NCBI RefSeq assembly: GCF_014284335.1 | Contig: NZ_JACOGF010000004.1 | Location: 62,001-126,000, forward strand | Length of the DNA stretch: 64,000 bases | Source of the DNA: Undibacterium hunanense | GTDB taxonomy: Bacteria; Pseudomonadota; Gammaproteobacteria; Burkholderiales; Burkholderiaceae_D | Reading direction: 5' to 3' | Shown: in pieces, positions 44,066 to 53,199 of the stretch | Numbering within the stretch: position 1 is the stretch's first letter | How the letters are laid out: every line of letters starts with the position of its first letter | The notes under the pieces: generated by a model | What the model was told of the DNA's origin: nothing | The model's input: only the letters and a program-made list of their open reading frames with translations | Database searches by the model: none | Made by a program: the position numbers and the translations under genes

Positions 44066-45433
44066 TTATTTTACTTTTTTCGACAACTCTGGCATATCCG
44101 CCAATTTGTGTTCCAGGTAATGAATATTCGTACCACCTTCAATGAAACGGGCATCGATCATCAACTCACGGTGCAGCGGGATATTGGTCTGTATGCCTTC
44201 GACGACCATTTCTGACAGGGCGATCTGCATGCGGCGAATGGCCTGTTCACGCGTTTCACCATAGGCGATGACTTTGCCTATCATGGAGTCATAGTTTGGC
44301 GGTACGAAATAACCGGCGTAAGCATGTGAATCGACACGGATGCCAGGTCCACCCGGAGTATGCCAGGACGTGATACGACCTGGCGAAGGGGTGAACTTGA
44401 ACGGATCTTCTGCATTGATACGGCATTCAATCGCATGGCCCTTGAGCACGATATCAGTTTGCTTGAAGCGCAGCTTTTCATTGAAAGCGATACGTATCTG
44501 TTCCTGCACAATATCGACACCAGTGATCATCTCTGTTACCGGATGTTCAACCTGTACGCGGGTATTCATTTCGATGAAATAGAATTCGCCATTTTCGTAC
44601 AAGAATTCAAACGTACCGGCACCACGATAATTAATCTTGCGGCAGGCCGCAGCGCAACGGTCACCGATTTTTTCGATGATCTTGCGCGGAATACCGGGTG
44701 CTGGTGCTTCTTCTATCACTTTCTGGTGGCGGCGCTGCATGGAGCAATCGCGCTCACCCAGCCAGATGGCACTGCCGTGCTGGTCGGCCAGAATCTGGAT
44801 TTCCACGTGACGCGGATTTTCCAGAAACTTTTCCATATACACTTCTGGATTACCAAAGGCGGCACCCGCTTCTGTCTTGGTCATGGTGACCGCGTTCAGC
44901 AAGGCAGCTTCGGTATGCACGACGCGCATGCCGCGACCACCGCCACCACCGGCGGCCTTGATGATGACCGGGTAACCGACCTTGCGGGCGATTTGCACGA
45001 TGGCTTTCGGGTCGTCCGGCAATGCACCTTCAGAACCGGGTACGCATGGCACGCCAGCCTTGATCATGGCATGTTTGGCCGAAACCTTGTCACCCATCAG
45101 GCGGATGGATTCTGCACGCGGGCCAATGAAGACAAAGCCGGATTGCTCTACGCGTTCGGCGAAATCGGCGTTTTCAGACAAAAAGCCATAGCCTGGGTGA
45201 ATCGCCTGTGCATCGGTGACTTCAGCGGCACTGATGATGGCCGGCATGCTCAGGTAACTCAGATTGGAAGGAGCGGGGCCTATGCAAACAGATTCGTCGG
45301 CCAGCTTCACATATTTTGCTTCGCGGTCGGCTTCAGAATGCACGACCACGGTTTTGATACCCATCTCGCGGCAGGCGCGCTGTATACGTAGCGCGATTTC
45401 ACCACGATTGGCGATAAGAATTTTTTCAAACAT
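44066..45433 (-). CDS. accC: biotin carboxylase subunit of acetyl-CoA carboxylase
   Basis: Carboxylates the biotin on AccB with ATP and bicarbonate, the first step of fatty acid synthesis; 455 residues. Signatures are [15 protein letters not shown] near residue 85, the glycine-rich ATP-grasp loop [12 protein letters not shown] near 160, and [14 protein letters not shown] around 290 with the catalytic Glu and Arg. It follows accB by 110 bases on the same strand. The start is the ATG at 45433. Confidence 0.97.
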   Translation of the reverse strand: MFEKILIANRGEIALRIQRACREMGIKTVVVHSEADREAKYVKLADESVCIGPAPSNLSYLSMPAIISAAEVTDAQAIHPGYGFLSENADFAERVEQSGFVFIGPRAESIRLMGDKVSAKHAMIKAGVPCVPGSEGALPDDPKAIVQIARKVGYPVIIKAAGGGGGRGMRVVHTEAALLNAVTMTKTEAGAAFGNPEVYMEKFLENPRHVEIQILADQHGSAIWLGERDCSMQRRHQKVIEEAPAPGIPRKIIEKIGDRCAAACRKINYRGAGTFEFLYENGEFYFIEMNTRVQVEHPVTEMITGVDIVQEQIRIAFNEKLRFKQTDIVLKGHAIECRINAEDPFKFTPSPGRITSWHTPGGPGIRVDSHAYAGYFVPPNYDSMIGKVIAYGETREQAIRRMQIALSEMVVEGIQTNIPLHRELMIDARFIEGGTNIHYLEHKLADMPELSKKVK

Positions 45434-45543
45434 GATTTAACTTTGCTGTGGCAATGGTTGCAATTGCATTAGCGGAAAATCCTGTTGCAGTGCTCGCTGG
45501 CTTGTCGCCGCAGGCACCGACATTTCCCTAATGCGCGCCTGGA

Positions 45544-45999
45544 TTAGCCAATCACGAACAGGGGCTGGCCGTACTCAACAGGCTGACCATTTTCAACCAG
45601 AATCTGTTTGACCGTGCCTGAGAAATCGCTTTCGATTTCGTTCAGCAGTTTCATCGCTTCGATAATGCAGAGGGTGTCGCCAACATTGACGCTCTTGCCG
45701 ATATCGGCAAATGGAGCTGCGCCAGGGGCGGAAGAACGGTAGAACGTACCAACCATGGGGGACTTGACGATATGGCCATCCGGTACTACGGGGGCTGCCG
45801 TGACTGGTGCTGCAGCAACTGGTGCCGCTGCCGGCATCATTTGCTGGTGCTGGGGTTGCTGCATCATGACGACTTGATTTTGTGGCATCGCAGATGATTT
45901 GACGATGCGGACTTTGCCTTCACCTTCAGTCACTTCCAGTTCAGCGATATCTGATTCTGCTACGAGGTCGATCAGGGTCTTGAGTTTTCTTAAATCCAT
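45544..45999 (-). CDS. accB: biotin carboxyl carrier protein
   Basis: Carrier subunit of acetyl-CoA carboxylase, 151 residues. The C-terminal biotinyl domain has the modified lysine at residue 117 in EAMKLLNEI (the usual form is EAMKMMNEI; Leu-Leu is an accepted variant). An Ala/Pro/Gln/Met-rich flexible linker spans about residues 40-75. The N-terminal 35 residues are the usual AccB dimerisation region. Followed by accC and preceded by aroQ in transcription order, a common Burkholderiales layout. Confidence 0.96.
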   Translation of the reverse strand: MDLRKLKTLIDLVAESDIAELEVTEGEGKVRIVKSSAMPQNQVVMMQQPQHQQMMPAAAPVAAAPVTAAPVVPDGHIVKSPMVGTFYRSSAPGAAPFADIGKSVNVGDTLCIIEAMKLLNEIESDFSGTVKQILVENGQPVEYGQPLFVIG

Positions 46000-46145
46000 G
46001 TGGAATCCCCTTGAAAAAAAGTGGTTCTGAATTAATTGAGGCGCGCAAATCTGAGCAGGAAAACAGCTCTGGTGATGCCGCCGAAGCTTGGATTATATAC
46101 GAAATAGGCTGGCATTATCCGCAAATTGCGCGAAGATGCGAGAAT

Positions 46146-46583
46146 TTAAATATTTTTAAGGGAAAAGTCAATCGCCAGGCGGTAGCCATCGGTGCCGAGG
46201 CCGCAAATGACCCCTTTTGCAATTGCCGACAGGAAAGAGTGATGTCTGAAGGCTTCTCTCTGGTGCACATTGGAGATGTGCACTTCGATAAATGGTATGG
46301 CAACAGCAGCCAGCGCATCTCTCAGGGCAACGCTGGTATGCGTCAGGCCGCCCGGGTTGATGATAATAGCATCGACTTGCTCTTTTTGGGCGGCATGAAT
46401 GCGATCAATTAATGCGCCTTCATGATTGCTCTGGAAAAAAGCCAGTTCAGCACCTGCGGCACGGGCTTGCGCCTGGGCTGCAGTCTCGATCTCTGCCAGA
46501 GTAGTGGCACCGTAAGTGGCTGGCTCACGACTACCTAACAGGTTCAGATTGGGTCCATTCAGCAGCAGGAGTTTGCTTGCCAT
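46146..46583 (-). CDS. aroQ: type II 3-dehydroquinate dehydratase
   Basis: Third step of the shikimate pathway: dehydration of 3-dehydroquinate; dodecameric type II enzyme, here 145 residues. Signatures are [17 protein letters not shown] at the N-terminus with the catalytic Arg, [17 protein letters not shown] in the middle and [17 protein letters not shown]. The ATG at 46583 is preferred; the in-frame ATG at 46595 adds only four residues. It lies 146 bases upstream of accB on the same strand. Confidence 0.96.
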   Translation of the reverse strand: MASKLLLLNGPNLNLLGSREPATYGATTLAEIETAAQAQARAAGAELAFFQSNHEGALIDRIHAAQKEQVDAIIINPGGLTHTSVALRDALAAVAIPFIEVHISNVHQREAFRHHSFLSAIAKGVICGLGTDGYRLAIDFSLKNI

Positions 46584-46661
46584 AGTCACATTCAATTTGA
46601 CGAAGATGGCCGCATTTTGCCGCTAATAGCGTTAGATTGGCAAGGAAAACCGTCGCAACTT

Positions 46662-47198
46662 TTATTTTTCAGAAGAAAATTTGGCGATGTCAGCACGCAA
46701 TTCCTCCATTTTCAGGCGGCCAAGGTAATTTTTGACAACTTTACCATCCGGTGCAATCAGAATGGTAAACGGTAGCCCACCTGCCTGGTTTCCTAGCTGG
46801 CGTGACAATTCGCTGCCTTCCATACCGGCGGCAAACAGCGGGTAGCTTATTTTATATTTTTTTGCAAATTCGGCAATATTGCTGGGGCTGTCTATACCCA
46901 GGCCCAGTATCTGCACTTTTTTCCCTTTCAGCTCCTGCTGCAAGGCGGACAGTTCCGGCATTTCCTGTACACAGGGCGCGCACCAGGTCGCCCAAAAGTT
47001 AACCAGCAAATAGTGGCCCTGCCATTGCGTCATGGCCTGGGGTTTGCCATCACTATCCTTGAATTGCTGCGCCATTAACTGCGCTACCGCTTTGTTTTCA
47101 GGTGGTTTAGGTGTGGTCTGGACGTTGCCGGCATAAATACCCAGCCCGGTCGACAACATGCCGAGCACAATGGCCAGACTAATAAACTTCTTGTTCAT
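46662..47198 (-). CDS. TlpA/ResA-like membrane-anchored thioredoxin
   Basis: 178 residues: an uncleaved signal anchor (about 5-24) and a periplasmic thioredoxin domain with active site WCAPC in NFWATWCAPCVQEMP, and GLPFTILIAPDG containing the cis-Pro. Such proteins reduce disulfides in the periplasm, for example in cytochrome c maturation, or have specialised partners. No cytochrome genes are adjacent. It precedes aroQ by 78 bases. The start is the ATG at 47198. Confidence 0.9.
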   Translation of the reverse strand: MNKKFISLAIVLGMLSTGLGIYAGNVQTTPKPPENKAVAQLMAQQFKDSDGKPQAMTQWQGHYLLVNFWATWCAPCVQEMPELSALQQELKGKKVQILGLGIDSPSNIAEFAKKYKISYPLFAAGMEGSELSRQLGNQAGGLPFTILIAPDGKVVKNYLGRLKMEELRADIAKFSSEK

Positions 47199-47279
47199 AC
47201 AAAGATTCTTTCACAGAGCCGCATTCAGATGATGATGGTAGCGCAGCTTGTTGATTTGTGCTGAGAGGCCATAAGGGTG

Positions 47280-47894
47280 TTAAACCTTTTCTGCATCATC
47301 TTCGGCAGGTAAGGCCAGTAAAGCCCGTAAGGCAACTGCACTGGCTCTTTCAGTGCTTTTACCATGGCCACTGCGGATCGCATCCTGATCTTGCAGAACC
47401 AGGTGTACGCCTTCGTTCTTATGCATGAAACTCAGGGTTTCTATGCGGTCATTGCGATTATTGAAACTTTCAGATACTTCAAACTGTATATCCTTGTTCA
47501 GCAAATAAATCGCTACGTCTTTGGTATTGTCAGCAAATAAATGCAAATGAATGTCGGAATGGTTACCTGCCGTGCCGTTCAGCACTGCGCCGACCAGATA
47601 GGGGTGGAAGCGTTCCAGTTCATCCATCAATTCCAGGGCGAGTTGGCGTAATTGCAATAGGCGCTGGGGCTGGGTATCGCCAAAGAACAGTTCATTGTAT
47701 TCGCGTACTTCCTGTTCGATCTGTGCATTATCGGGCAGCACATCTCCCTTGACTTTCTGGTTGCCCAGCAACTGTTTGGCGGCCTTGCGCTTGGCTGAGG
47801 CATAGTCGGCACCATCTTCGGCGATCATGCGCGCCGCCAGTGCCGCAATCTCAGCCCGCAGGTTTTCGGCTTCGTTTGGTGTATGGATCATCAT
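47280..47894 (-). CDS. nucleotidyltransferase-like hypothetical protein
   Basis: About 204 residues, cytoplasmic. The middle has GAVLNGTAGNHSDIHLHLFA, which resembles the G-S/T-x-x-SDxDxxxF core of minimal nucleotidyltransferases. Only Asp and His are present in the expected acid positions, so catalytic competence is uncertain. The gene is upstream of the TlpA-like gene and divergent from mpl; a similar protein beside mpl is common in related genomes (from memory). Starts at 47894 or 47891 are more likely than the TTG at 47918, which lies inside a CACAGAG element. Confidence 0.72.
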   Translation of the reverse strand: MMIHTPNEAENLRAEIAALAARMIAEDGADYASAKRKAAKQLLGNQKVKGDVLPDNAQIEQEVREYNELFFGDTQPQRLLQLRQLALELMDELERFHPYLVGAVLNGTAGNHSDIHLHLFADNTKDVAIYLLNKDIQFEVSESFNNRNDRIETLSFMHKNEGVHLVLQDQDAIRSGHGKSTERASAVALRALLALPAEDDAEKV

Positions 47895-47917
47895 GCGGTC
47901 ATCATAACTGAATACCA

Positions 47918-48060
47918 AAGACCCCTCAACACAGAGTCATGGAGACACAGAAGTGGAGCTGATAAACTAATTATTAGTAAGGCAATAAAAATAATTCTTC
48001 TTTTTAGATTTTCTCTTGCTTTTCTCTGTGTCTCTGTGACTCTGTGGTGAGTGGTTTTAA
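47918..48060. mobile_element. CACAGAG inverted-repeat element, copy 3
   Basis: About 143 bp, with terminal inverted repeats 47918-47953 and 48019-48060 (CTCTGTGTCTCTGTGACTCT) and an A+T-rich centre. It fills the divergent space between the nucleotidyltransferase-like gene and mpl, so promoters of both genes must lie in or very near it. Confidence 0.78.
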
Positions 48061-48123
48061 GAACACTGCTTACCTAGGCACTGTCTCAGGTAGAATTGCG
48101 GGATTCTGGAATTTGGTTCAATT

Positions 48124-49530
48124 ATGCATATTCATATATTAGGTATCTGCGGCACTTTCATGGGTGGTCTGGCGGTATTGGCGAAAGAGGCCGGTCATAC
48201 GGTGACGGGCTGTGATGCCAATGTCTACCCACCGATGAGCACCCAGCTTGAAGCGCAGGGCATCACCCTGACGCAGGGCTTTGGCGCAGAGCAAATTGCA
48301 TTGGAACCGGATTTATATGTCATAGGCAATGTGGTATCGCGTGGCAACCCTTTGATGGAAGAAATTCTCAATCGTGGCTTGCCCTATGTATCTGGCCCGC
48401 AATGGATGGGCGACCATATATTGCATGACAAGTGGGTACTCGCCGTTGCCGGTACCCATGGCAAGACGACCACCTCGGCCATGCTGGCCTGGATACTTGA
48501 ATATGCCGGTTATGCACCGGGCTTCCTGATCGGTGGCGTACCGCTGAATTTTGGTATTTCTGCCCGCTTGTGGGGTAACCATGCGTCTGATTTCTTTGTG
48601 ATTGAAGCCGATGAATACGATACGGCGTTTTTCGACAAACGCAGCAAATTCGTGCATTACCATGCCAAGACGGCAGTACTGAATAATCTTGAATATGATC
48701 ATGCCGACATCTTTCCCGATGTGGCGGCGATAGAAACCCAGTTTCATCACCTGGTGCGTACTGTACCTGGCGTTGGCCGTCTCATCGTCAACGGCGACAA
48801 TGCCTCGCTGGAACGGGTGTTGAAGCGCGGTTGCTGGAGTGAAAAGGAATTCTTTGGTGCCGGCAATCAGGCCTGGCGCCTGGTCATGCAGGCTGGTGAA
48901 GATTTTGATGTCGTCTTCAATGACGAAGTACAGGGCACAGTTCACTGGAATCTGAATGGCGAACATAATCGCCAGAACGCGCTGGCTGCCATTGCCGCTG
49001 CACGTCATGTCGGCGTCACGCCAGACATCGCCATTGAGGCCCTGGGCCAGTTCATCAGCGTCAAGCGCCGTATGGAAGTGCGCGGCATTGCCGATGGCGT
49101 CACTGTTATCGACGACTTTGCTCATCACCCCACTGCAGTTGGCACGACTGTTGCCGGCTTGCGGCATAAGGTTGGGGCTGCACGTATTCTTGCAGTGCTG
49201 GAGCCGCGTTCCAACACCATGAAGCTGGGCACCATGAAGCAGGCTTTACCTGGTAGCCTGGAACAGGCTGATCTGGTCTTTGGTTTTGGTGCGGCAGAGG
49301 GCAAAGATGCCCTGGGCTGGGACCTGGCAGAAGCCCTGGCTCCACTGGGCGATAAAGTTAATTGCCATAGCAAGATTGTCGATCTGGTGGATGACATCGT
49401 CGCGCAAGCACGGCCAGGTGACCATGTGCTGATCATGAGCAATGGCGGCTTTGGTGGCGTCCATCAAAAATTGCTGGATGCACTGGAAAATCGCGCGCAG
49501 CAGAGCGCTAACGAGGCCAGGGCAGCATGA
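48124..49530 (+). CDS. mpl: UDP-N-acetylmuramate:L-alanyl-gamma-D-glutamyl-meso-diaminopimelate ligase
   Basis: Recycles murein tripeptide by joining it to UDP-MurNAc in the cytoplasm; 468 residues. Mur ligase features include the N-terminal UDP-binding glycine motif HILGICGTFMGGLAVLA, the ATP P-loop GTHGKTTTSAM near residue 113, the IEADEYDTAFFDKRSKF motif that marks Mpl, and EPRSNTMK in the C-terminal domain. The 3' end overlaps yqiA by 4 bases. The start is the ATG at 48124. Confidence 0.96.
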   Translation: MHIHILGICGTFMGGLAVLAKEAGHTVTGCDANVYPPMSTQLEAQGITLTQGFGAEQIALEPDLYVIGNVVSRGNPLMEEILNRGLPYVSGPQWMGDHILHDKWVLAVAGTHGKTTTSAMLAWILEYAGYAPGFLIGGVPLNFGISARLWGNHASDFFVIEADEYDTAFFDKRSKFVHYHAKTAVLNNLEYDHADIFPDVAAIETQFHHLVRTVPGVGRLIVNGDNASLERVLKRGCWSEKEFFGAGNQAWRLVMQAGEDFDVVFNDEVQGTVHWNLNGEHNRQNALAAIAAARHVGVTPDIAIEALGQFISVKRRMEVRGIADGVTVIDDFAHHPTAVGTTVAGLRHKVGAARILAVLEPRSNTMKLGTMKQALPGSLEQADLVFGFGAAEGKDALGWDLAEALAPLGDKVNCHSKIVDLVDDIVAQARPGDHVLIMSNGGFGGVHQKLLDALENRAQQSANEARAA

Positions 49531-50099
49531 TCCTGTATCTGCACGGTTTCCGCTCATCGCCTGATTCTTACAAGGCGCGGGTTATGCGTGAACACATGCA
49601 GGCATTGGGCCGTGCTGACGAGATTGTCTGCCCCGAACTCTCACCCTCGCCCTTGCTGGCGATACAGCAAGCCGAAGCGCTGCTGGCAGGGCAGGACCCA
49701 AGACAGGTGAACATCATCGGTTCTTCACTCGGTGGTTACTATGCGACCTGGCTGGCAGAAAAATATGGCTGCAAGGCAGTATTGCTCAACCCGGCTGTCA
49801 AGCCGCCACGCGACCTGGAAAGCTATGTCGGCGTGACGACCTATTATCACAGCGACCGCATTTTTGAATTCAAGGCTGACTACGTGGCAGAGTTGCGTTC
49901 CCTGGCTGTTGAGCAGATCAGCAAGCCGGAACGCTATTTTCTGATCGCGGCGACGGGTGATGAAGTGCTGGACTGGCATGAAATGGTCGCTCATTATCCG
50001 GATGCAAAACAATATGTGATTGATGGCAGCGATCACGGCATTGCCGAATTTGCTGAGTATCTCGATATGGTCATGGCGTTTTGTGATCAGGTACATTGA
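49527..50099 (+). CDS. YqiA-like alpha/beta-hydrolase esterase
   Basis: 190-residue esterase of the UPF0227/YqiA family. The HG oxyanion motif (YLHGFRSSP) is at the N-terminus, the nucleophile Ser is in IGSSLGGYYAT near residue 73, and the catalytic His is in GSDHGIAEF near the C-terminus. Natural substrate unknown; YqiA acts on short acyl esters in vitro. Translationally coupled to mpl by an ATGA overlap and followed closely by ubiC. Confidence 0.88.
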   Translation: MILYLHGFRSSPDSYKARVMREHMQALGRADEIVCPELSPSPLLAIQQAEALLAGQDPRQVNIIGSSLGGYYATWLAEKYGCKAVLLNPAVKPPRDLESYVGVTTYYHSDRIFEFKADYVAELRSLAVEQISKPERYFLIAATGDEVLDWHEMVAHYPDAKQYVIDGSDHGIAEFAEYLDMVMAFCDQVH

Positions 50100-50133
50100 T
50101 TTGGAAGCAGCGATTTTGCCAGCAAAGAAAAAG

Positions 50134-50700
50134 ATGCAGCGTCCACGGGCGGCCAGGTGGGTTGAACATGTGAATGCCGTACAAACTAGCACCCGCATGG
50201 AAGACTGGTTGAGTAATCGCGATTCTTTGACGGCCAGGCTGGTGGCCAGATGCACACAGTTTCGTGTGCAGCGTTTGTCGCAGCACAAGGCCATGTGTTT
50301 GCAGGATGAATATGCTGCCATAGGCTTGCCACGCAATATGAAAGCGCATGAACGGGAAGTATTTTTGCGCTGTGACGGTGTCGCCATGGTATATGGACAT
50401 ACCGTTGTGCCACTGACTGCGACGGCCAATGAATGGCCCCTGTTTCATGCCCTGGGTGAAAAATCTTTGGGCAGCACCCTGTTCAATGATCCACTGGTGG
50501 TCAGGGGCGATTTGAGTTACGCCAGGTTACGCCAGAGTCACCCGCTGATACGCCGTATTGTAGCCAGATTGCCAGAGCTGGCAGGTGTGCAAAGTATGCT
50601 GGCACGTCGTTCCCTGTTCTGGCGCAAGGGCGGTTGTCTGCAGGTAACGGAAGTGTTTTTGCCTGGGGTTGAGAGTTTGCAGCTTGTTGAAAAGCGTTGA
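50134..50700 (+). CDS. ubiC: chorismate lyase
   Basis: Removes pyruvate from chorismate to give 4-hydroxybenzoate, the first step of ubiquinone synthesis; 188 residues versus 165 in E. coli. FLRCDGVAMVYGHTVVPL in the middle and the C-terminal LARRSLFWRKGGCLQVTEVF match the family; the Arg and Glu positions expected in the active site are present. I chose the ATG at 50134; a TTG at 50101, directly after the yqiA stop, is also in frame. Probably cotranscribed with mpl and yqiA. Confidence 0.88.
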   Translation: MQRPRAARWVEHVNAVQTSTRMEDWLSNRDSLTARLVARCTQFRVQRLSQHKAMCLQDEYAAIGLPRNMKAHEREVFLRCDGVAMVYGHTVVPLTATANEWPLFHALGEKSLGSTLFNDPLVVRGDLSYARLRQSHPLIRRIVARLPELAGVQSMLARRSLFWRKGGCLQVTEVFLPGVESLQLVEKR

Positions 50701-50712
50701 GGATTGAAAACC

Positions 50713-51105
50713 TTAAGACCTCTCAACACAGAGAAAGGAAAGGCTGCTTGCAGGCAGTCTTCGTTACAAACTGGTTTGGCCAAAACGCAAGCCGCAATAT
50801 ATAAAACTCCTTCCCCTTCAAGGGGAAGGTTGGGATGGGGATGGGGTTCTTCAGCAAACGAAATAAGTAGCTAGTCAACCGAACCCCATTATCACCCTAG
50901 CCTTTTCCTTCACGGGGAGGGTAATTGATAAGTATTTGAATGATTTCCGCTTTGCTGATAAAGCAAAGTAAGAATAGAAACAACAAACGTCTCAACCAAG
51001 AAGGAATGACAATAGCAGGGTAAAAAAAGTACAAAGATATTCTCTTGCTTTTCTCTTGCTTTTCTCTGTACCTCCGCGCCTCTGTGTTGAGCTTTTTGGT
51101 CTTAA
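50713..51105. mobile_element. CACAGAG inverted-repeat element, copy 4
   Basis: About 393 bp with ends TTAAGACCTCTCAACACAGAG (50713-50733) and its relative at 51059-51105. Nested inside (about 50807-50923) is a different inverted repeat with CCTTCCCCTTCAAGGGGAAGG at its left end and a related CCTTCACGGGGAGGG at its right. The right end is 15 bases before the RNB-gene ATG, so it contributes to that gene's leader. The whole 420-base gap after ubiC is accounted for by it. Confidence 0.76.
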
Positions 51106-51120
51106 TTAAAGAAGTATTGA

Positions 51121-53199
51121 ATGAATTTATTTTTCGAAGAATCCGGTGATTTCAAGGCAGGCAGTCTCATGACGCAGTCTGGTGAGGCGTATCAGGTCGA
51201 GATGGCCAGTGGCAAGCGCACCAAGGTCAAGGCCAAGGACGTGTTGTTGCAATTCGCCTCCCCTGATCCTGTCAGTCTGATTGAGCAGGCCAAGGCCGCT
51301 GCGACTGAGATAGACCTGGAATTTTTATGGGAAGTCGCCGGTCAGGAAGAATTTGGCTTTGCCGAACTAGGTGCCGAATATTTTGGCCATGCACCGCAAC
51401 CGGTGGAAGCAGCAGGCTTGATTCTGGCGCTGCACAATGCCCCCATTTATTTCTACAAAAAAGGCCGTGGCCGTTATAAGGCAGCGCCAGAAGCCGCACT
51501 GAAAGCAGCACTGGCCGGTATAGAAAAGAAAAAGCAGCAAGCCCTGATACAGGCCGGCTATGTTGACGAGCTCAGGCAAAACCACTTGCCCGACGTCATG
51601 AAGCCGCTGGCCTTGCAGCTTTTGTTCAAGCCGGATAAAAACAGCATCGAATACAAAGCCCTGGCAGAGGCCTGCGATGTCATGCAAATGTCGCCGCAAC
51701 GTCTGATGCTGGCAACTGGTGGTATTGCCAGCCCCAAGCATTTGCATCTGGCCAAGTTCCATTACGAGCATTTTCCCAAGGGCGTGGCTTTCCCCGCCAT
51801 TACGGTGCCATCCCTGCCGACCGATTTGCCGGTTGCCGACGTACAGGCATTTTCTATCGATGATGTCACCACGACCGAAATTGATGATGCTTTTTCTGTC
51901 GTTGATATCGGCAACGGCCAGTTGCGTGTGGGCATACATATCGCTGCCCCGGCTTTGGGTATACAGCGTGGCGATGCACTCGACCAGATTGCACGGGGCC
52001 GCATGTCCACCGTCTACATGCCGGGCGACAAGATCACCATGCTGCCAGATGAACTGGTAGAAACTTACACCCTGGGTGCAGGCCAGACCCGCCCGGCCCT
52101 GTCGCTGTATGCAACCCTGAATACCGAAGACTGGTCCGTCATCAGCACTGAAACCAAAGTAGAAGCCATCCCCATGGCCAGCAATTTGCGCCACAATGAC
52201 CTTGATGCGCTGGTGACAGAAGATAACCTGGCGAACGATGCTGGCGAGTATCCGCACAAGGCCGACATTGCCCAACTGTGGAAATGGGCGCAAGTGCTGG
52301 AGCAGGGCCGCATGGTCAAGCGCGAAAGCTTTGGCATGAAGCCGGAACAGAATAACCGCGTCGATTTCAATTTTTACGTTGAAAATGATGTCGTTTCCAT
52401 CGTGCGTCGCAAGCGTGGCGCACCGCTGGACAAGATCGTGGCCGAACTGATGATCTTTGCCAACAGCACCTGGGGCAAGCTCATGGCTGACCATGGCATT
52501 CCCGGTATTTACCGGGCCCAGGGTGTGGCCGGTGGCCGTGGCCCCGGTGGCTGGGCCGCACGCATGCAGGTACGCATGCTGACCCATGCAGCACCGCATC
52601 AGGGCCTGGGCGTGGATCAATATGCCTGGAGTACCTCACCGCTGCGTCGTTATACCGATCTGGTCAATCAATGGCAAATCATCGCCTGTGTACAGCATGG
52701 GGTGACAGCGCCGCTGGTGGCACCTTTCAAACCCAAGGATGCCGACCTGTTCGCCATCGTGTCAGGTTTTGATGCAGCCTATGCGGCCTATGCCGATTTC
52801 CAGAACAATATGGAACGTTACTGGTGCCTGCGCTGGCTGGGGCAGGAAGAAGCCCGTCAGGTGGAAGCTGTGGTATTGAAGGATGAAGTCTTGCGTCTGG
52901 TCGATATTCCCCTCATCATTCGTTTGCCGGGTATGCCGCAGACTGCACGCGGTGCCCAGGTCAGACTGGATATTCTGCGCTGGGATGAAGTCGATCTCAA
53001 TGTAGAAGCCCGCCTGCTGGAATTGTTATCCACCGTCACCGAGCTGGATGAAGATGAAGAACAGGACGAAGATACAGGCGAAGTGACAGAAGAAATGCCT
53101 GCCACGGAACAGGATGGCATTGCCACCGATGCGCCAGATACCAGTGCAGCAACAGATAAAATCGATGAACACACTGCCGAACAACCACAAGCAGATTAA
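51121..53199 (+). CDS. RNB-domain exoribonuclease (RNase II/R family)
   Basis: 3'-5' exoribonuclease-like protein of 692 residues. The RNB catalytic domain starts near residue 240 with SIDDVTTTEIDDAFSVVDIG. RNase II has D-x5-D-x-D-D at this point; here the second Asp is Glu (D...E-I-D-D), while RMSTVYMPGDKITMLPDEL and SPLRRYTDLVNQWQ match the family. There is no clear S1 domain at the C-terminus, which instead ends in an acidic, disordered tail. Cytoplasmic. It is first in an overlapping run rnb-tonB-aroE-mtgA. The start is the ATG at 51121. Confidence 0.88.
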   Translation: MNLFFEESGDFKAGSLMTQSGEAYQVEMASGKRTKVKAKDVLLQFASPDPVSLIEQAKAAATEIDLEFLWEVAGQEEFGFAELGAEYFGHAPQPVEAAGLILALHNAPIYFYKKGRGRYKAAPEAALKAALAGIEKKKQQALIQAGYVDELRQNHLPDVMKPLALQLLFKPDKNSIEYKALAEACDVMQMSPQRLMLATGGIASPKHLHLAKFHYEHFPKGVAFPAITVPSLPTDLPVADVQAFSIDDVTTTEIDDAFSVVDIGNGQLRVGIHIAAPALGIQRGDALDQIARGRMSTVYMPGDKITMLPDELVETYTLGAGQTRPALSLYATLNTEDWSVISTETKVEAIPMASNLRHNDLDALVTEDNLANDAGEYPHKADIAQLWKWAQVLEQGRMVKRESFGMKPEQNNRVDFNFYVENDVVSIVRRKRGAPLDKIVAELMIFANSTWGKLMADHGIPGIYRAQGVAGGRGPGGWAARMQVRMLTHAAPHQGLGVDQYAWSTSPLRRYTDLVNQWQIIACVQHGVTAPLVAPFKPKDADLFAIVSGFDAAYAAYADFQNNMERYWCLRWLGQEEARQVEAVVLKDEVLRLVDIPLIIRLPGMPQTARGAQVRLDILRWDEVDLNVEARLLELLSTVTELDEDEEQDEDTGEVTEEMPATEQDGIATDAPDTSAATDKIDEHTAEQPQAD

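Noticed and set aside
44360-45391. Plus-strand open frame of 343 codons opposite accC
   Set aside because: It mirrors a highly conserved biotin carboxylase gene and has a composition unlike a real protein.
30553-51105. CACAGAG copies considered as CRISPR or insertion sequences with transposase
   Set aside because: Copies are inverted pairs at scattered sites with no spacers and no transposase reading frame.
51367-52620. Minus-strand open frame of 417 codons opposite the RNB gene
   Set aside because: Rich in His, Gln and Cys in a way typical of antisense translation, and it overlaps a clearly conserved catalytic domain.
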